From the NCBI RefSeq assembly GCF_027244095.1, contig NC_069659.1:337880750-337944749 (forward strand): a stretch of DNA of 64,000 bases. Direction: 5' to 3'. Position numbers and translations under genes: made by a program. Shown here one piece after another: positions 21,991 to 32,330 of the stretch. The notes beneath the pieces are model-generated. The model was not told the origin of the DNA. It made no database searches and saw nothing but the letters and a program-made list of their open reading frames with translations. Positions within the stretch are counted from its first letter, which is position 1. Each line of letters opens with the position of its first letter. This stretch comes from Hemicordylus capensis (lineage: Eukaryota > Chordata > Lepidosauria > Squamata > Cordylidae).

Positions 21991-22289
21991 CCCATCAGCA
22001 GGGAATGGCATGGGGGAAGTCATGGCTGAATGCTGCAGTCATCAGTCACAGAATTAGAGATTTGGAAGAATCCGTCCAACTTGCTCCCTACCACGCATGT
22101 GCACGCACGCACGCACAGCACAGCACAAAGGGTAAGATTACTTGTTTACCAAATCCACCTGCTCCACTTGTTAAACTCAGACCATAGACACGCTAGAAGC
22201 ACACATAAGGGTTTTGCTCAAGATGATGCAGGCAAGCTGCGTGCAAATCGCTAGCACATAAAGCATAAACCACACTTACATGGGCATTC

Positions 22290-22530
22290 AAAAGACAGTG
22301 TGGCACAGTGGGTAGATGGCTGAGCTTGAATGGCGAAAACAAAAATTCAAATCTCTGTTTGGTCCTGAAGCTCACCGAGTACCCTTAGGTCAGTCACTCA
22401 CTGTCAGCCTAACCTCCCTTACAGGGTTGTTGTGAGGCCGCTACAAAGAGAATAACCACAGGCATGACATCCTGAGCCCCTTGAAAAACTAAGGGTGGGG
22501 TAGAGATGTCATTAATAAGTAACTTAGAAA
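22290..22530 (+). mobile_element. CORE-SINE/MIR-like SINE M2
   Basis: tRNA-like head (gtggcacagtgggtagatgg), then gtcagtcactcactgtcagc, then acagggttgttgtgagg and a LINE-like tail. Parts are in the right order for a near-complete copy. Confidence 0.65.
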
Positions 22531-22641
22531 GAAAGCGTGCTTTTCATATTCTTTCACCACCCAGGCACAAGATCAAGGATCCTGATATTATTACCTGATT
22601 CTAATAAAGAATAATCCTTCTGCTGCTCACATCCTGTAAAG

Positions 22642-22775
22642 CAGAGGTTCTCAAGCTTGGGTCCCCAGATATTGGTGGACTACAACTCCCATCATCCCCA
22701 GTCACACGATGAGGATGATGGGAACTGTAGTTCAACAACTTCGTACCCTTGAGGACTGAAGCTTGAGAACCCCTG
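22642..22775. mobile_element. Palindromic hAT-type MITE P4
   Basis: Inverted ends CAGAGGTTCTCAAGCTTGGG and its partner. Flanks ctgtaaag and ctgtgaag match at 7 of 8 positions. Confidence 0.85.
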
Positions 22776-23154
22776 CTGTGAAGTCATTCAGAATCTCTTT
22801 GCTATTTCTTAATGAGAAGAGAAGAGAGAGTGGGGGAAGATGTGTACCAGTTTAACCTCCTTGGAGGAAAGATGGGATCAAAATACTGTATAATAAATCA
22901 TAATAATGCCAGCTGTAATGCCCACACCGGATCCGAACCTGCATTTTTGCTTGGGAATAAGTACCTTTGAACTGGGTCAGTACAGCTCAGCCCTCTGTTG
23001 TGCTGAGAGCAGAAAGAAGGGGTTTGCTCGCGATGACTCGAGCAATTCAGCCAAGCTGCATGCAAATCACCACTACAAAAAACAATTCCTGTTTTTACCC
23101 AATTACATGGGTAATATAGGACGAGCTTGCTAATGTGCACTGAAAAGACTAGGA

Positions 23155-23281
23155 CAGGAATTTCTAACTTTGGGTTTTCAGATGTTGTTGGACTCCCATT
23201 ACCTCCCCGCACCCATTGTGGCTGGGGATGATGGGAGTTGTATTCCAACATCATCTGGGGACCCACAGTTGGAAACCCCTG
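23155..23281. mobile_element. Palindromic hAT-type MITE P5
   Basis: Foldback with caggaatttctaactttggg at one end and cagttggaaacccctg at the other; no clear target duplication remains. Confidence 0.65.
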
Positions 23282-23730
23282 CATTACGGGGAAGCCACCC
23301 CACCCTTAAACCCCTCTGACTGTGATTTATTTATTTATTTATGTTAAGAGTCTGTGATGTTGTAAGGGGTTGGTTATTCTGGATTCAGAAGAGGGCTTCT
23401 CCCCCAAAGAGCAAACAAAGGATTTCCAGTCCTTCGTCCCCATCAACCAGCGATGCCTTCCTGCTGCGTAGCTTTCTGCGTCTCCATCCATCTCTCTCCC
23501 TCCGTTTATATCAGAGCAGCAACTTTTCCCCTGCACACTTCTGGCCCTTCCACCAGGCAGCTGAGCATCAGTAACTAATTAACAGCAAAGGCAGACAAAC
23601 GGTCCTGCAGATCAATTGGCCGTTAAGCCTGTGCCCGGCTGAGCCGCCGAAGGACAGTTCTTTCCAGGGCTCAGTTCCAGAACCTGCTTTTGGTACCAGG
23701 ATAAAATGCTGGAAACTGTGCCACAATCAT
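23282..23730. other. Unassigned GHSR-upstream sequence
   Basis: Short TTTA repeat at 23325-23342. Otherwise nothing recognised. Confidence 0.4.
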
Positions 23731-24001
23731 ATCTAGGAGAAAAGGAGCCTCCCTTGGAGCATATGCAGAGTGCCTTTCCCTTCCCAACTATACCCCGCCC
23801 ACATATCTAGAGTAAGTACGGACTCCCCTGGAGCATGTGCAGAGTGCCTTTCCCTTCCCAACTATACCCCGCCCATAAATCAAGAGTAAGCGAGGACTCC
23901 CGTGGAGCATGTGCAGAGTGCTATTCCATTCCCAACTATACCCCACCCACAAATCTAGAGTAAGCTAGGACTCCCGTGGAGCATGTGCAGAGTGCCTTTC
24001 T
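23731..24001 (+). repeat. 74-bp tandem repeat, about 3.6 units
   Basis: The word ggagcat(a/g)tgcagagtgc recurs at 23756, 23830, 23904 and 23978, exactly 74 bases apart. Each unit also carries ccaactatacccc(g/a)ccca, which includes a GC-box-like CCCCGCCC in two units. The array borders the CpG island. Confidence 0.9.
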
Positions 24002-24189
24002 TGGGTCCACTGACCGAGAAATATCCAGCCATGCTCTTGAATTTGAAATCTAGAGAGGACAGAGGACTTTCGGGGCAGGCGGAGACTTACAGGCAGGTTT
24101 GAGCCCGGGCAGCTGTCCAATTCGCAATGAAGCAGAAGCAGCAAATCAGAAGAAAATGGTCATAAAATTTAAAAAAAAAAATCACCTGG

Positions 24190-24690
24190 CTGGAAAGGCG
24201 GGAGCCGAGTCGAGCCTCTCGCAGTCCCCGCAGTGGGCGATCAGCCTCTCAGAGCGCCGCCGCCAGCCTCCGCGCCCAGCGCGCCTCTACCTGCAGCGAC
24301 TTCCCCTCCGCCTCCCTGGGCCATGCTCCGCAGCTGCCCGCCGCCGGGAAGGACTGCCGCGGAGTTCGGCAACCCGCCGGGCCAAGCAGCAGCCCAGGGC
24401 GCCCCGCTCCGCCCTCTGGTCGGCGCCCGCCCGGCTGTCTGGGCAGAGAGCAGGATCCCCCGATCACCGCCCGCTCTCGCGCATCGGAGCAGCAGAGTCC
24501 TCAGCAGGAACCGGGAGGCGAGTCGCCGTCTTGCTGCCCGCCTGCTGCCTCTCGACGCCAGGGGGTAGGAGGAGGCGAGTGCGCGGAGCGCGGCAGGGAG
24601 AGCCGGTGTCGGGTTTACGAAGCGGACTTGCCATGTGTTCGGAGGGGCTGCTGGGGGCGGTGCCACCGGGAGGAGTGTGTCAGGCGTAAG
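24190..24690. promoter_or_regulatory. CpG island, probable promoter
   Basis: Strongly GC-rich with dense CG dinucleotides (for example gccgccgggaaggactgccg), unlike the surrounding AT-rich DNA. It is 3.1 kb upstream of the GHSR start codon. It may hold the GHSR transcription start with a 5' UTR intron, or a separate plus-strand promoter. Long frames across it on both strands are compositional and have no domain. Confidence 0.65.
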
Positions 24691-25264
24691 AGTCACGGCT
24701 TAGCAGGCAGGCTCCCATTCATTCAGGCAGTCTTCTCGCCTGCCTTGATCTCCTCCACTCCACCACAGATCCGATGTCGGCAAGAAGTTCAACACCATCA
24801 TTAGATACTGTTTGATCCCTTGCCCCAGGGCTTTCTGACTGGCCAGGATGCGGAAGCCGAAGGCTCTTCGGTCTGATCCAGCAGGGCTCTTTTTAACTGC
24901 TACCTGAGCAAGGGCGAGGCACCTTTTTAAACTGGGCTTTAATTAGCAGAGGGAAAGCAACTGGCCCTATCCATCCCCAGCACAGCATCCCTCCGGTGAC
25001 TGCTGCTGGTGTCTCCCTTTTGTTTCTTTTTAGCCTTTTGGGGACAGGGAGCCATTTTTATTCCTTCCTATGTTTTTTGTTGAAACCAGTATACAATTGT
25101 TTGTCGTATTTGTAATGTTCTCTTTCATTGTTTTCTGCAGCCAGCAACAGCCTATCCCTCTGGGGGTAGCCTAAATCTCCTGCCCATCAGCTTAGTTGGG
25201 CTCTAGTATCATGAGAAAGAGAAAGAAAACTTCTCTCCCATCATTTTCTTCATACCATGCATAA
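24691..25264. other. Unassigned sequence with LINE-like tail words
   Basis: 24958-25017 is a reversed piece of the family at 21795; 25030-25080 looks like an L2/L3 tail (cttttggggacagggagcc). No gene seen. Confidence 0.4.
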
Positions 25265-25480
25265 TTGTATTATTTATTTATTTTATTTATCAAACTTCTA
25301 TACCGCCCAAACTTTCATCTCTGGGTGGTTAATATAAAACAATTAAAACACATATCAAAAGTTAAAACAATTCAACCATTTAAAATCAACCATAAAATTA
25401 AAACAGACAATTTTTAAAAGCTAGGAAAGCTTGGGTGAAAAGATGGGTTTTCAGATGGTTTTTTTTTAGTTGCTAAATTG
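25265..25480 (-). mobile_element. L2-like LINE 3' end, reversed
   Basis: Reversed tail: tttatttattttatttatca, accgcccaaactttcatctc, followed by an A-rich run and gggtgaaaagatgggttttc. A similar copy lies at 56500-56730. Confidence 0.65.
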
Positions 25481-25539
25481 ATTGTATCTCAACAGGGAGC
25501 GCATTGCACAATGCACACTATAAACCTCAGTTATGTCCT

Positions 25540-25795
25540 TCAATGATTATGATTGATGAATATTTATATATCACTTTTCAACAACAACAATAAAAGTTCT
25601 CAAAGCTCATAGAAAAAGAAATACAATTGGTTCCCTGTCCCCAAAGGGCTCACAGTCTAAAAGGAAACATGAGGTAGACACCAGCAACAGCCACTGAAGG
25701 GATGCTGTGCTGGGGATGGATAGGGCCAGTTGCTCCCCCTCTGCTAAACATATATGGTGCCTCTTTGCTCAGTTAACAGAGAACACTCAGTACTC
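25540..25795 (+). repeat. Interspersed repeat, same family as 21795
   Basis: Carries tccctgtccccaaagggctc, agacaccagcaacagccact and gtgcctctttgctcagttaa in the same order as the copies at 21795 and 26520. Confidence 0.6.
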
Positions 25796-25939
25796 TTGTT
25801 TCTAGATTACAATGCCCAGACACTTTAGCTTTCCTTGTAAAGAAGGTGGTCCATTCCCGTGATCATTTTGTTTTCCCCTTTCTACACTTTTTCCAACTCT
25901 CCAATATACGTTGGATACATACAGAGCCAGGATGCACTG

Positions 25940-26180
25940 CCACTGGTGCAGTGAGAGTACAGCCTGACAGAGTGCAGCCTGATTAACTGCAACAGTGCAG
26001 TGGGGAAGGGGCAATTTTTGATGCCCCCCTCTCCTTCTCCAGGAAGCCCTCTGTGCCACCCCAAAAAATGATCCTTGAGGATGGCACAACCCTTTCAAGT
26101 GGCACAGAGGGCTTCCTAGGGAAGGGCAGAGGGTCAAAAATTGCCTCTTCCCTACTGCACTGGTGCAGTGAGTTAGGAAA
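25940..26180. repeat. Foldback element
   Basis: Arms pair around a centre near 26085: ggggcaatttttgatgcccc with gggtcaaaaattgcctcttc, and ggaagccctctgtgccac with gtggcacagagggcttcc. Outer words ccactggtgcagtg and cactggtgcagtg close each side. Probably a MITE; family unknown. Confidence 0.6.
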
Positions 26181-26204
26181 CTCTGTCAGGCTGCTCACTC
26201 ACTG

Positions 26205-26432
26205 CACGGTGGCCGCCAAAATGGCGGCCGCGCGCTCCTATGGAGGCCCAAAGGGGCCGAAAATGTTCATTTACCTGGCTGCAGCGGGCCGCGGCGGTGA
26301 TGAAGAAGGCCGGTGGGAGGAGAGGGAACCCACGCAGACACATACACACACACCCCGCGGCCTCAGCAAGCCCCCTGAAGGGGCTAAATGTACTTTAAAA
26401 ATAATTTAATTTTTAAAAACAAAAAACATGGG
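26205..26432 (+). mobile_element. Fragment of the TAGGG-family interior (F)
   Basis: Matches the inside of copy D (34160-34370) in order: ggccgccaaaatggcgg, acggaggcc/atggaggcc, gaaggccggtggg, cagcaagcccc(c)tgaaggggc and a terminal aatttaattttt. Terminal inverted repeats are absent. Confidence 0.65.
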
Positions 26433-26519
26433 AGACTGAGTAGAGGTCTCATTGGCCTATTTTTGTTGATTATAGGATGATGATGATGATTGATGAGGAT
26501 GTTGATGAGGATGATGTTT
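26433..26519 (+). repeat. GATGAT-type simple repeat
   Basis: gatgatgatgattgatgagg and following gatg units form a short degenerate repeat. Confidence 0.7.
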
Positions 26520-26815
26520 TATTAAGAATATTATATATACCACTTTTCAACCCCCCCAAAAATAAAAATTCACAAAGCAATTTATATAGCAAAAAGAATG
26601 AGAAGATAATTCTTTGTCCCAAAGGGGACCCACTTGCTAAAAAAGCAGCACATGAGAGATCCCAGCAACCACTATTGGGAGGGATGCTATGCTGGGTTGA
26701 ACAGGGGCAGTCGCTCTCCTCCCGCTAAATATTTTGCTTCCTCAAGGACAGTTCCTTATCTAAGAAAGCCACCACTTTAAAAAGTGCCTCTTTGCTCAGT
26801 TAGTAAGAGTTATGG
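26520..26815 (+). repeat. Interspersed repeat, same family as 21795
   Basis: Third copy: ttgtcccaaaggggacccac, agatcccagcaaccactatt, ggggcagtcgctctcctcc and gtgcctctttgctcagttag. Confidence 0.55.
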
Positions 26816-27042
26816 ATGGGATGTGGTCTTTAAATGGCAGAAGATTTGGTGGATGAGAGCTCACTTCATCCGATGCATGAACACAAGGTGTTTTTCTGAA
26901 AAGTGGGGGAGAGGGCGGGGGCAGCGGGAATCGTGGAGCAAGAATCGCAGAGCAAGTATGTGACGGGGCAGCCCTTTCATGCGGCAAGATTAGACATTCT
27001 GCTCAGGCAGCGGGTTTTTGGAGCATGCACGGGGCAGCAGAG
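26816..27042. other. Unassigned sequence
   Basis: No feature recognised. Confidence 0.4.
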
Positions 27043-27300
27043 TAGGGATGTGCATGAGCTGGTCCAGCACCTCCTCTGGCTGAACCGGCTCAGTCAATGG
27101 TGTTCAAATTGGCTCAGCAGGGTGGGGAGTGGTTCCCTTAGAAAGGAGGCAAGGAGCTCCTTACCTGTTTGTCTGCTGCCCCACCACTTTTCTGGCTGTG
27201 GTGCCTGCTCTCCAAAAGGCCATGCGCAGCTGCAGCACTGTTCCCTGCAGCCTCTGCATGGCATTGGCACGTACACTGCCGGCGCGCATGTACACATGCA
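27043..27300 (+). mobile_element. hAT-like element, TAGGG family, copy E, truncated
   Basis: Starts TAGGGATGTGCATGAGC with ggctgaaccggctc nearby, as in the other copies. No matching right end or target duplication found before a reversed CR1 copy starts near 27305. Confidence 0.55.
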
Positions 27301-27304
27301 GGTA

Positions 27305-27625
27305 CACTTCCTCCTGCTGTTGCTCCCCTGCAACTGGGATTTCGAGTCCTCTGAAGCTGGAGGTGACCTATAGTGCTCAGACTAGTAGCCATTGATAGAC
27401 TTGTCCTTCATGGATTTATCTAACTTCCCCTTAAAGCCATTCAGGCTATTGGTTGTCACCACATCTTGTAGCAGAGAATTCCATAGGTTGATTATACGTT
27501 GTGTGAAAAAGTACTTCCTCTCATCGGTCCTGAATTTCTTGGCAGTCACTTTCAGGGGATGATCCCTGGTTCTAGAGTTATGCGAGAGGGAGAGAATTTT
27601 CTCTCTTTCAGTCTAATTTGCTGCG
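27305..27625 (-). mobile_element. CR1 LINE 3' fragment, reversed
   Basis: Reversed CR1 words: tgctgttgctcccctgcaac, ctagtagccattgatagact, gagaattccataggttgatt and gtgtgaaaaagtacttcctc. The extreme 3' end is missing where hAT copy E abuts. Confidence 0.7.
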
Positions 27626-28047
27626 GGACTCCTTTCGGCAAGGAGTCGTCTGCTTGCCTAGATTGGGGACCTGCTGACTCTGAGGGCAGAGCAATGGCTG
27701 TTTGCAGTGCTGCAGCCAGCCAGGACCCCTTGATATGTATCTGGAAATGAACCAATGATTAAAGAAGGAAATGGAAATTAGCCTGTCTCAGGCATGACAC
27801 ATGCAGCTGAATGAGGTGGGAGAATTCAAAGATGGAGCAGACAGAATTGTACATTTTCCAGACTCCTGGTGAGACATCCCATTTTAGTGCCAATGCAGAT
27901 ACCCAGGTTTAAAATATCCTTGCAAGAAAACATTGAGGATTTTAGGGGAGAAAGGATTTAGCAAAAACTTGCCATCCCGTGAAAGTGTTGTCCTTGCAGA
28001 GTATATTTCGAGTCATAGGGAAACATTTGAAATGTGGTCCATTAATT
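27626..28047. other. Unassigned sequence
   Basis: No gene or repeat recognised. Confidence 0.4.
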
Positions 28048-28157
28048 CCAGGGTTCCCAAATCTGTGGTACTCCAGAGTCAATAAATTGTAGTGGATGGA
28101 GGATGTTGGGAGTTGTAGTCCTGCAACACCAAGAGTGCCCCAAGTTGGGAACCTCTG
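28048..28157. mobile_element. Palindromic hAT-type MITE P6
   Basis: Short foldback with cagggttcccaaatctg and caagttgggaacctctg at its ends. Flanks cattaatt (28040-28047) and cattaatt (28158-28165) are identical over 8 bases. Confidence 0.85.
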
Positions 28158-28165
28158 CATTAATT

Positions 28166-28825
28166 TCCTGCAAAAAGAGCATTAACACATCCGAGAGAAC
28201 GTATCTAGCATGGCCTTTTCCTGATATACAAGATTTCTGCTCACTGGAAGTTTTCTTCTCTCTCTCACTGAGGAAAGCATTCAAAATATGATCCACTAAC
28301 AGCAGTCTATGTTATCAGCTAAGCATTCTGCCATTAGAATCTGCTGCATCTGCAGATCTAGGTTCGCCCATCTGCAAAAGAGCACAAAGCTGAAATGCTG
28401 GCAGGTAAAGAGAAGAGGAACTCTATCGGCTGCCTGTTTTTGCTGCATAGTGCTTAGCCAATCAAATTGTTCAAGAAGGAGTCAACAGCCCTTGAAATTG
28501 CTTTCTGATCTTGCCATTGGGGTTTGCCAAGTTACCTGTGCAGCAAAAAAGCCTCTTCCCCAGTAGCTGCAGAAATGCTTCATTGCTTCAAAATGTGCTG
28601 TTTAAGACTGGTTTGTTTGGAAAGGAGAAGACGACTCAAGAATGGGCACAATATGGAGGGACAAACAAATAATTCAAAACTGAATGAAATGAAGCATTCA
28701 GGGCCAAATAAGCCTTCTCAAATAAGGGCCAAATAAGACTTCAGGGCCAAATTGCAGGGCCAGATGAATAGGAAAGAGATCTGGTCCTAGAACATAGAAA
28801 AATAGGAAGCTGCTCAGTATTGTCT
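28166..28825. other. Unassigned sequence
   Basis: 28795-28825 is a short reversed scrap of the mosaic SINE tail. The rest is without recognisable features. Confidence 0.4.
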
Positions 28826-28888
28826 ACACCAGGGATTCTCAGTGTTGGGTCCCCAGATATTATTGGATTTCAACTCTCATAATCCCCA
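28826..28888 (+). repeat. Half of a palindromic MITE (P7)
   Basis: Left arm only (gggattctcagtgttgggtc then aactctcataatcccca). It abuts the truncated 3' end of the R4 LINE. Confidence 0.6.
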
Positions 28889-31800
28889 GATGTTTGTCTG
28901 TTTGTAGTCGGAAGTCCCATAATATTTTTTGCATCTTCATTTTCTACAACTTTTTCAATTTTATGGTCCCACCAATCTTTGGCTACAGGTAGCTTGTATT
29001 TTTTTGCAGATGTTCCAGTGTATCATCCCTGCTACCTTGTCATGCCTTTGTTTGTAGTCAGTCTGTGCAATCTTTTTACAACAGCTGATCAGGTGGTCCA
29101 CTGTCTCATCTGCTTCTTTACAAAGGCGGCACTTGCTGTTTGTTGTGGATTTTTCTACTTTTGCTCTTATTGCATTTGTTCTTAGTGCCTGTTCTTGTGC
29201 AGCCAGTATTAAACCCTCTGTTTCTTTCTTCAAGTTGCCATTCTTAAGCCATTGCCAGGTCTTGGTGATGTCTGATTTTCCACTTATATTGTGCAAATAT
29301 TGACCATGCAGGGGCTTATTTTTCCATTTTTCTGCTCGGTACTTGACTTGTTCTTTCTTGTAGGCCTGCTTTCTTTCATTGGTGTTGAATAGTTTCGCAT
29401 TATTGACCATTTGACGTGCATCTTCTTCACTGTCCTTGATATATTTCTCTTTTCTCTTCCTCTACTGTTTCAGGGACTTGCAGCATTCCTCTTCCACCTG
29501 AGCTGCGAGGGAGGTATAGCCTATCTACATCACTGCGGGGGTGCATGATTGATGGTCATGATTTTCCTGGTCTTACGATCTAGCGTCTCTAGCTCTGCCT
29601 GGGTCCAGTCTATTATTCCTGCAGTGTATCTGATAACAGGTATAGCCCAGGTGTTTATGGCTTGTATGGTGTTCCCACCATTGAGTTTGGACTTGAGGAT
29701 TTTTCTAACTCTCCTGATGTATTCACGTCCAATTTTTGTTTTCACTTCAGTGTGTGCAATGTTATCAGCCTTGAGAATGCCCAAGTATTTGTAATGTTCT
29801 TTCTCTTCCAGGTTCTTGATGTTGCTTCCATTGGGTAATTCTATTCCTTCTGTTTTTCTTATTTTTCCTCTGTTCATTATTAATGCAGCACACTTGTCTA
29901 GTCCAAACTCCATTGCTCTATCGCTACTGAATATACGGACAGTGTTTAGCAGTGATTCGATTTCTGATTGGGACTTTCCATACAACTTCAGATCGTCCAT
30001 GTACAGCAGATGGTTGATTTGACTTGATGTTTTAGATGTTTGGTATCCGAGGCCTGTTTTGTTTAGTATTTGTGAAAGTGGAGTCATGGCGATTACAAAC
30101 AACAGAGGGGATAGTGAGTCCCCTTGGAAAATGCCTCTTCTAATGCTAACCTGTCCAAGTGTCTCACCATTGATTGTTAACTGTGTACTCCACATGCTCC
30201 TTGCTTTTTTAAATAAATATCTGAATGTTTTTGCTGACGCCAGTTGTTTCTAAACATTTTAGTATCCATGTGTGAGGCAATGAATCGAAGGCTTTCTTGT
30301 AGTCAATCCATGCAACACTTAGATTTGTTTTTCTCCTCTTGCAGTTTTCTAAAATCATTTTGTCAATCAGCAGCTGGTCTTTTGTGCCTCTGGTGTTTGG
30401 GCAATTTCCTTTCTGTTCAACTGGAAGCTGCTTGTTAGTTAATAAGTGTTGCATCACTTCATCTGCTATTATTCCAGTTAATAATTTGAACATGGTTGGC
30501 AGGCAGGTTATCGGTCTATAATTACTTGGAACTGCACCTTTTGCTGGGTCTTTCATTACGAGATGAGTTTTCCCAGTTGTTAGCCATTGTTCAATATTAC
30601 CTCCTTGCAAAATGTGATTGAACTGTTTTGATAGTTGTTTATGAAGGCTTGTTGGGTGTTTAAGCCAAAAGCCATGCAGTTCATCGTCGCCTGGTGCAGT
30701 CCAATTTTTAATTTTCTTTGCTCTTTCACTTATTAATTCTGGTGTTATTAGATTTTGCATTTGTTGGTTACATTTTTTGACCTCTTTCACCCAGCCTGCT
30801 TTTTTATTATAATCTATTGGATTGTCCCATAATTTCCCCCAGAATTGCACTGTTTCTTCTTTATTTGGTGTTTCTACGTTTCTTGTAGTTTCTCCTTCTA
30901 TGCTTTGGTAGAAACGTCTCTGTTTTGATTGGAATTGGAGATTCTGCCTGTGTTGTGTAATTCTGGGTTCATATCTGCTAATCTTCTTTGACACTGCTGT
31001 TATTTGCTGTTTTATTATTTCCAGGACTGCTCTAATTTTCCTTGAATCTAGGTGGTATTTTTGGATCAGATACTGTTTGGTGTTTTCATTCTTCAGCTTC
31101 TTGTCTTTCATATCTTTCAATTTACTAGCATCTGATCTAAGCCTGGAGATTTTATTTTCTAATCTAATCTTCCATTTAGGTGATGTACTACTTTCTTTTT
31201 TTTACAAGTCCACTGATCTTATATCCGAGCTCTTGTGTTGTTATTGTTGCTGCACTGTACATTAGTTGGTTTGTTTCTTGCAAATTATTGGTTGTTATTT
31301 CAGCAAGTGCAGCATTGACATCTTTTAATGCCTGAGCAAGTTGTTTTTTGGCAACTGTTTTTAGAGCTGGAAGTCGAACCCTGGTGGTTGTTTGGTTCAT
31401 GTGCTCAATTATTTTTTGCTTTAGTTCTTGTTGCTTTTCTGTTAAACGGCATTTGGTTTTTGAGGTGAAGGCAAAGGGGAGGTTGCCTGGTTTTGATTTT
31501 GATTTTGGAACAGTTCAGCAACAGTGGCATCCTCTATTTCCAACACCTCCTCCACCTGCGCCTGAGCAACTTCTTCAGTTGGTGGTAATTCTTCTTCCAT
31601 ATCTTGAGCCTGTGTTGCTCTTTGCAGTTCTTCCAGCTCAACTCCTGTGAATACTTTATTTCTTATTATGAATCTTCTCTGGTCTGCTAGCCTTTGTTCT
31701 GTTATTTCTGTATCTGGATGCTTCTCTTTCCAAGTTTGGTACGTTCTTTTTAAATAACCTCTTCTAGTTGGACTAGACTTGTAATAGCAGATCATTATTT

Positions 31801-32150
31801 CCTTGTTGGCATTTTTCGTATATTTTTTCTGGTTAAGCGACGTTTCTTCCAGTAACTTTGCAGTCTTCAGCCCTGGTTGCTCAACTGAAGATCCTGAGTC
31901 CTGTAGCCCACTTGCCACCAGATGTCCAGGGACTTTAGCACCTGGTGCGGTCCTTGTTGACCTGGGCGACGACCGATCCGGTATAGATTTATTAAAGTTA
32001 CATCTCACTATATTGTTGATGGGAGAAGCACTCTTCATCTGGCTCCTCTGGTGAGACCTGTCCAGTATGGTTGGACCTCTGGCATAGCTCTCACCTTCCT
32101 CAGAGCACGCAAGCCCCACAACCACGCCAAGGTAGTGCCTCACTGGGGGC
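28889..32150 (-). mobile_element. R4/Dong-clade LINE, long copy, frameshifted and 3'-truncated
   Basis: Read on the minus strand, the parts run in the order of a single-ORF, restriction-like-endonuclease LINE. An N-terminal region (about 31440-32150) has RRGYLKRTYQTW and EQRLADQ motifs. A basic linker follows. The reverse transcriptase has NYRPITCLPTMFK (about 30510), AWIDYKKAFD with the first catalytic Asp (about 30300), GIFQGDSLSPLLF (about 30130) and the YMDD box (about 30000). A C-terminal finger reads CRLC...HLISC (about 29100). The endonuclease begins near 28900 as WDFRLQTDKH and is cut off there, before its RPDI-type motif. The reading frame changes at least four times (near 31420, 31190, 30200 and 29500), so this copy is dead, but the protein is unusually complete. 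Absence of an APE endonuclease and the finger-plus-REL ending support R4 over CR1 or L2. Confidence 0.8.
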
Positions 32151-32154
32151 ACTA

Positions 32155-32330
32155 CCTTATTATCATTATTATTATTAGCATTAGCATTTATATCCCGCTC
32201 TTCCTCCAAGGAGCCTAGTACTACATACTTAAGTTTCTCCTCACAACAGCCCTGTGAAGTAGGGTTAGGGTTAGGGTTAGGGTGAGAGAGAAGTGACAAA
32301 GTGCAAAACAAAAGTTAAGTAAATATTCAT
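32155..32330 (-). mobile_element. CORE-SINE/MIR-like fragment M3 with TTAGGG-like run
   Basis: Reversed SINE words: tatatcccgctcttcctcca, tctcctcacaacagccctgt, gtgagagagaagtgac. Where other copies read gtaggttaggctgag, this one has gtagggttagggttaggg at 32260-32278, about four telomere-like units. An ATT-rich run precedes it. Confidence 0.65.

Larger units (their letters stand above)
21638..23070 (+). repeat. Three dispersed copies of a short repeat
   Basis: The words aagggttttgctcaagatga (or close variants) followed by a caggcaa/agctgc(a/g)tgcaaatc stretch occur at about 21648-21680, 22205-22255 and 23008-23072. They point to fragments of one repeat family I cannot name. Confidence 0.5.

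Noticed and set aside
24099-24696. Long frames on both strands in the CpG island
   Set aside because: Ala/Arg/Pro/Gly-rich products of GC composition, without domain, splice logic or conservation evidence.
31442-32311. First 50 residues of the LINE-associated frame as part of the R4 protein
   Set aside because: The start (an Asn-Pro repeat and following residues) is the reverse translation of the TTAGGG-like run and an adjoining SINE fragment, not the LINE.
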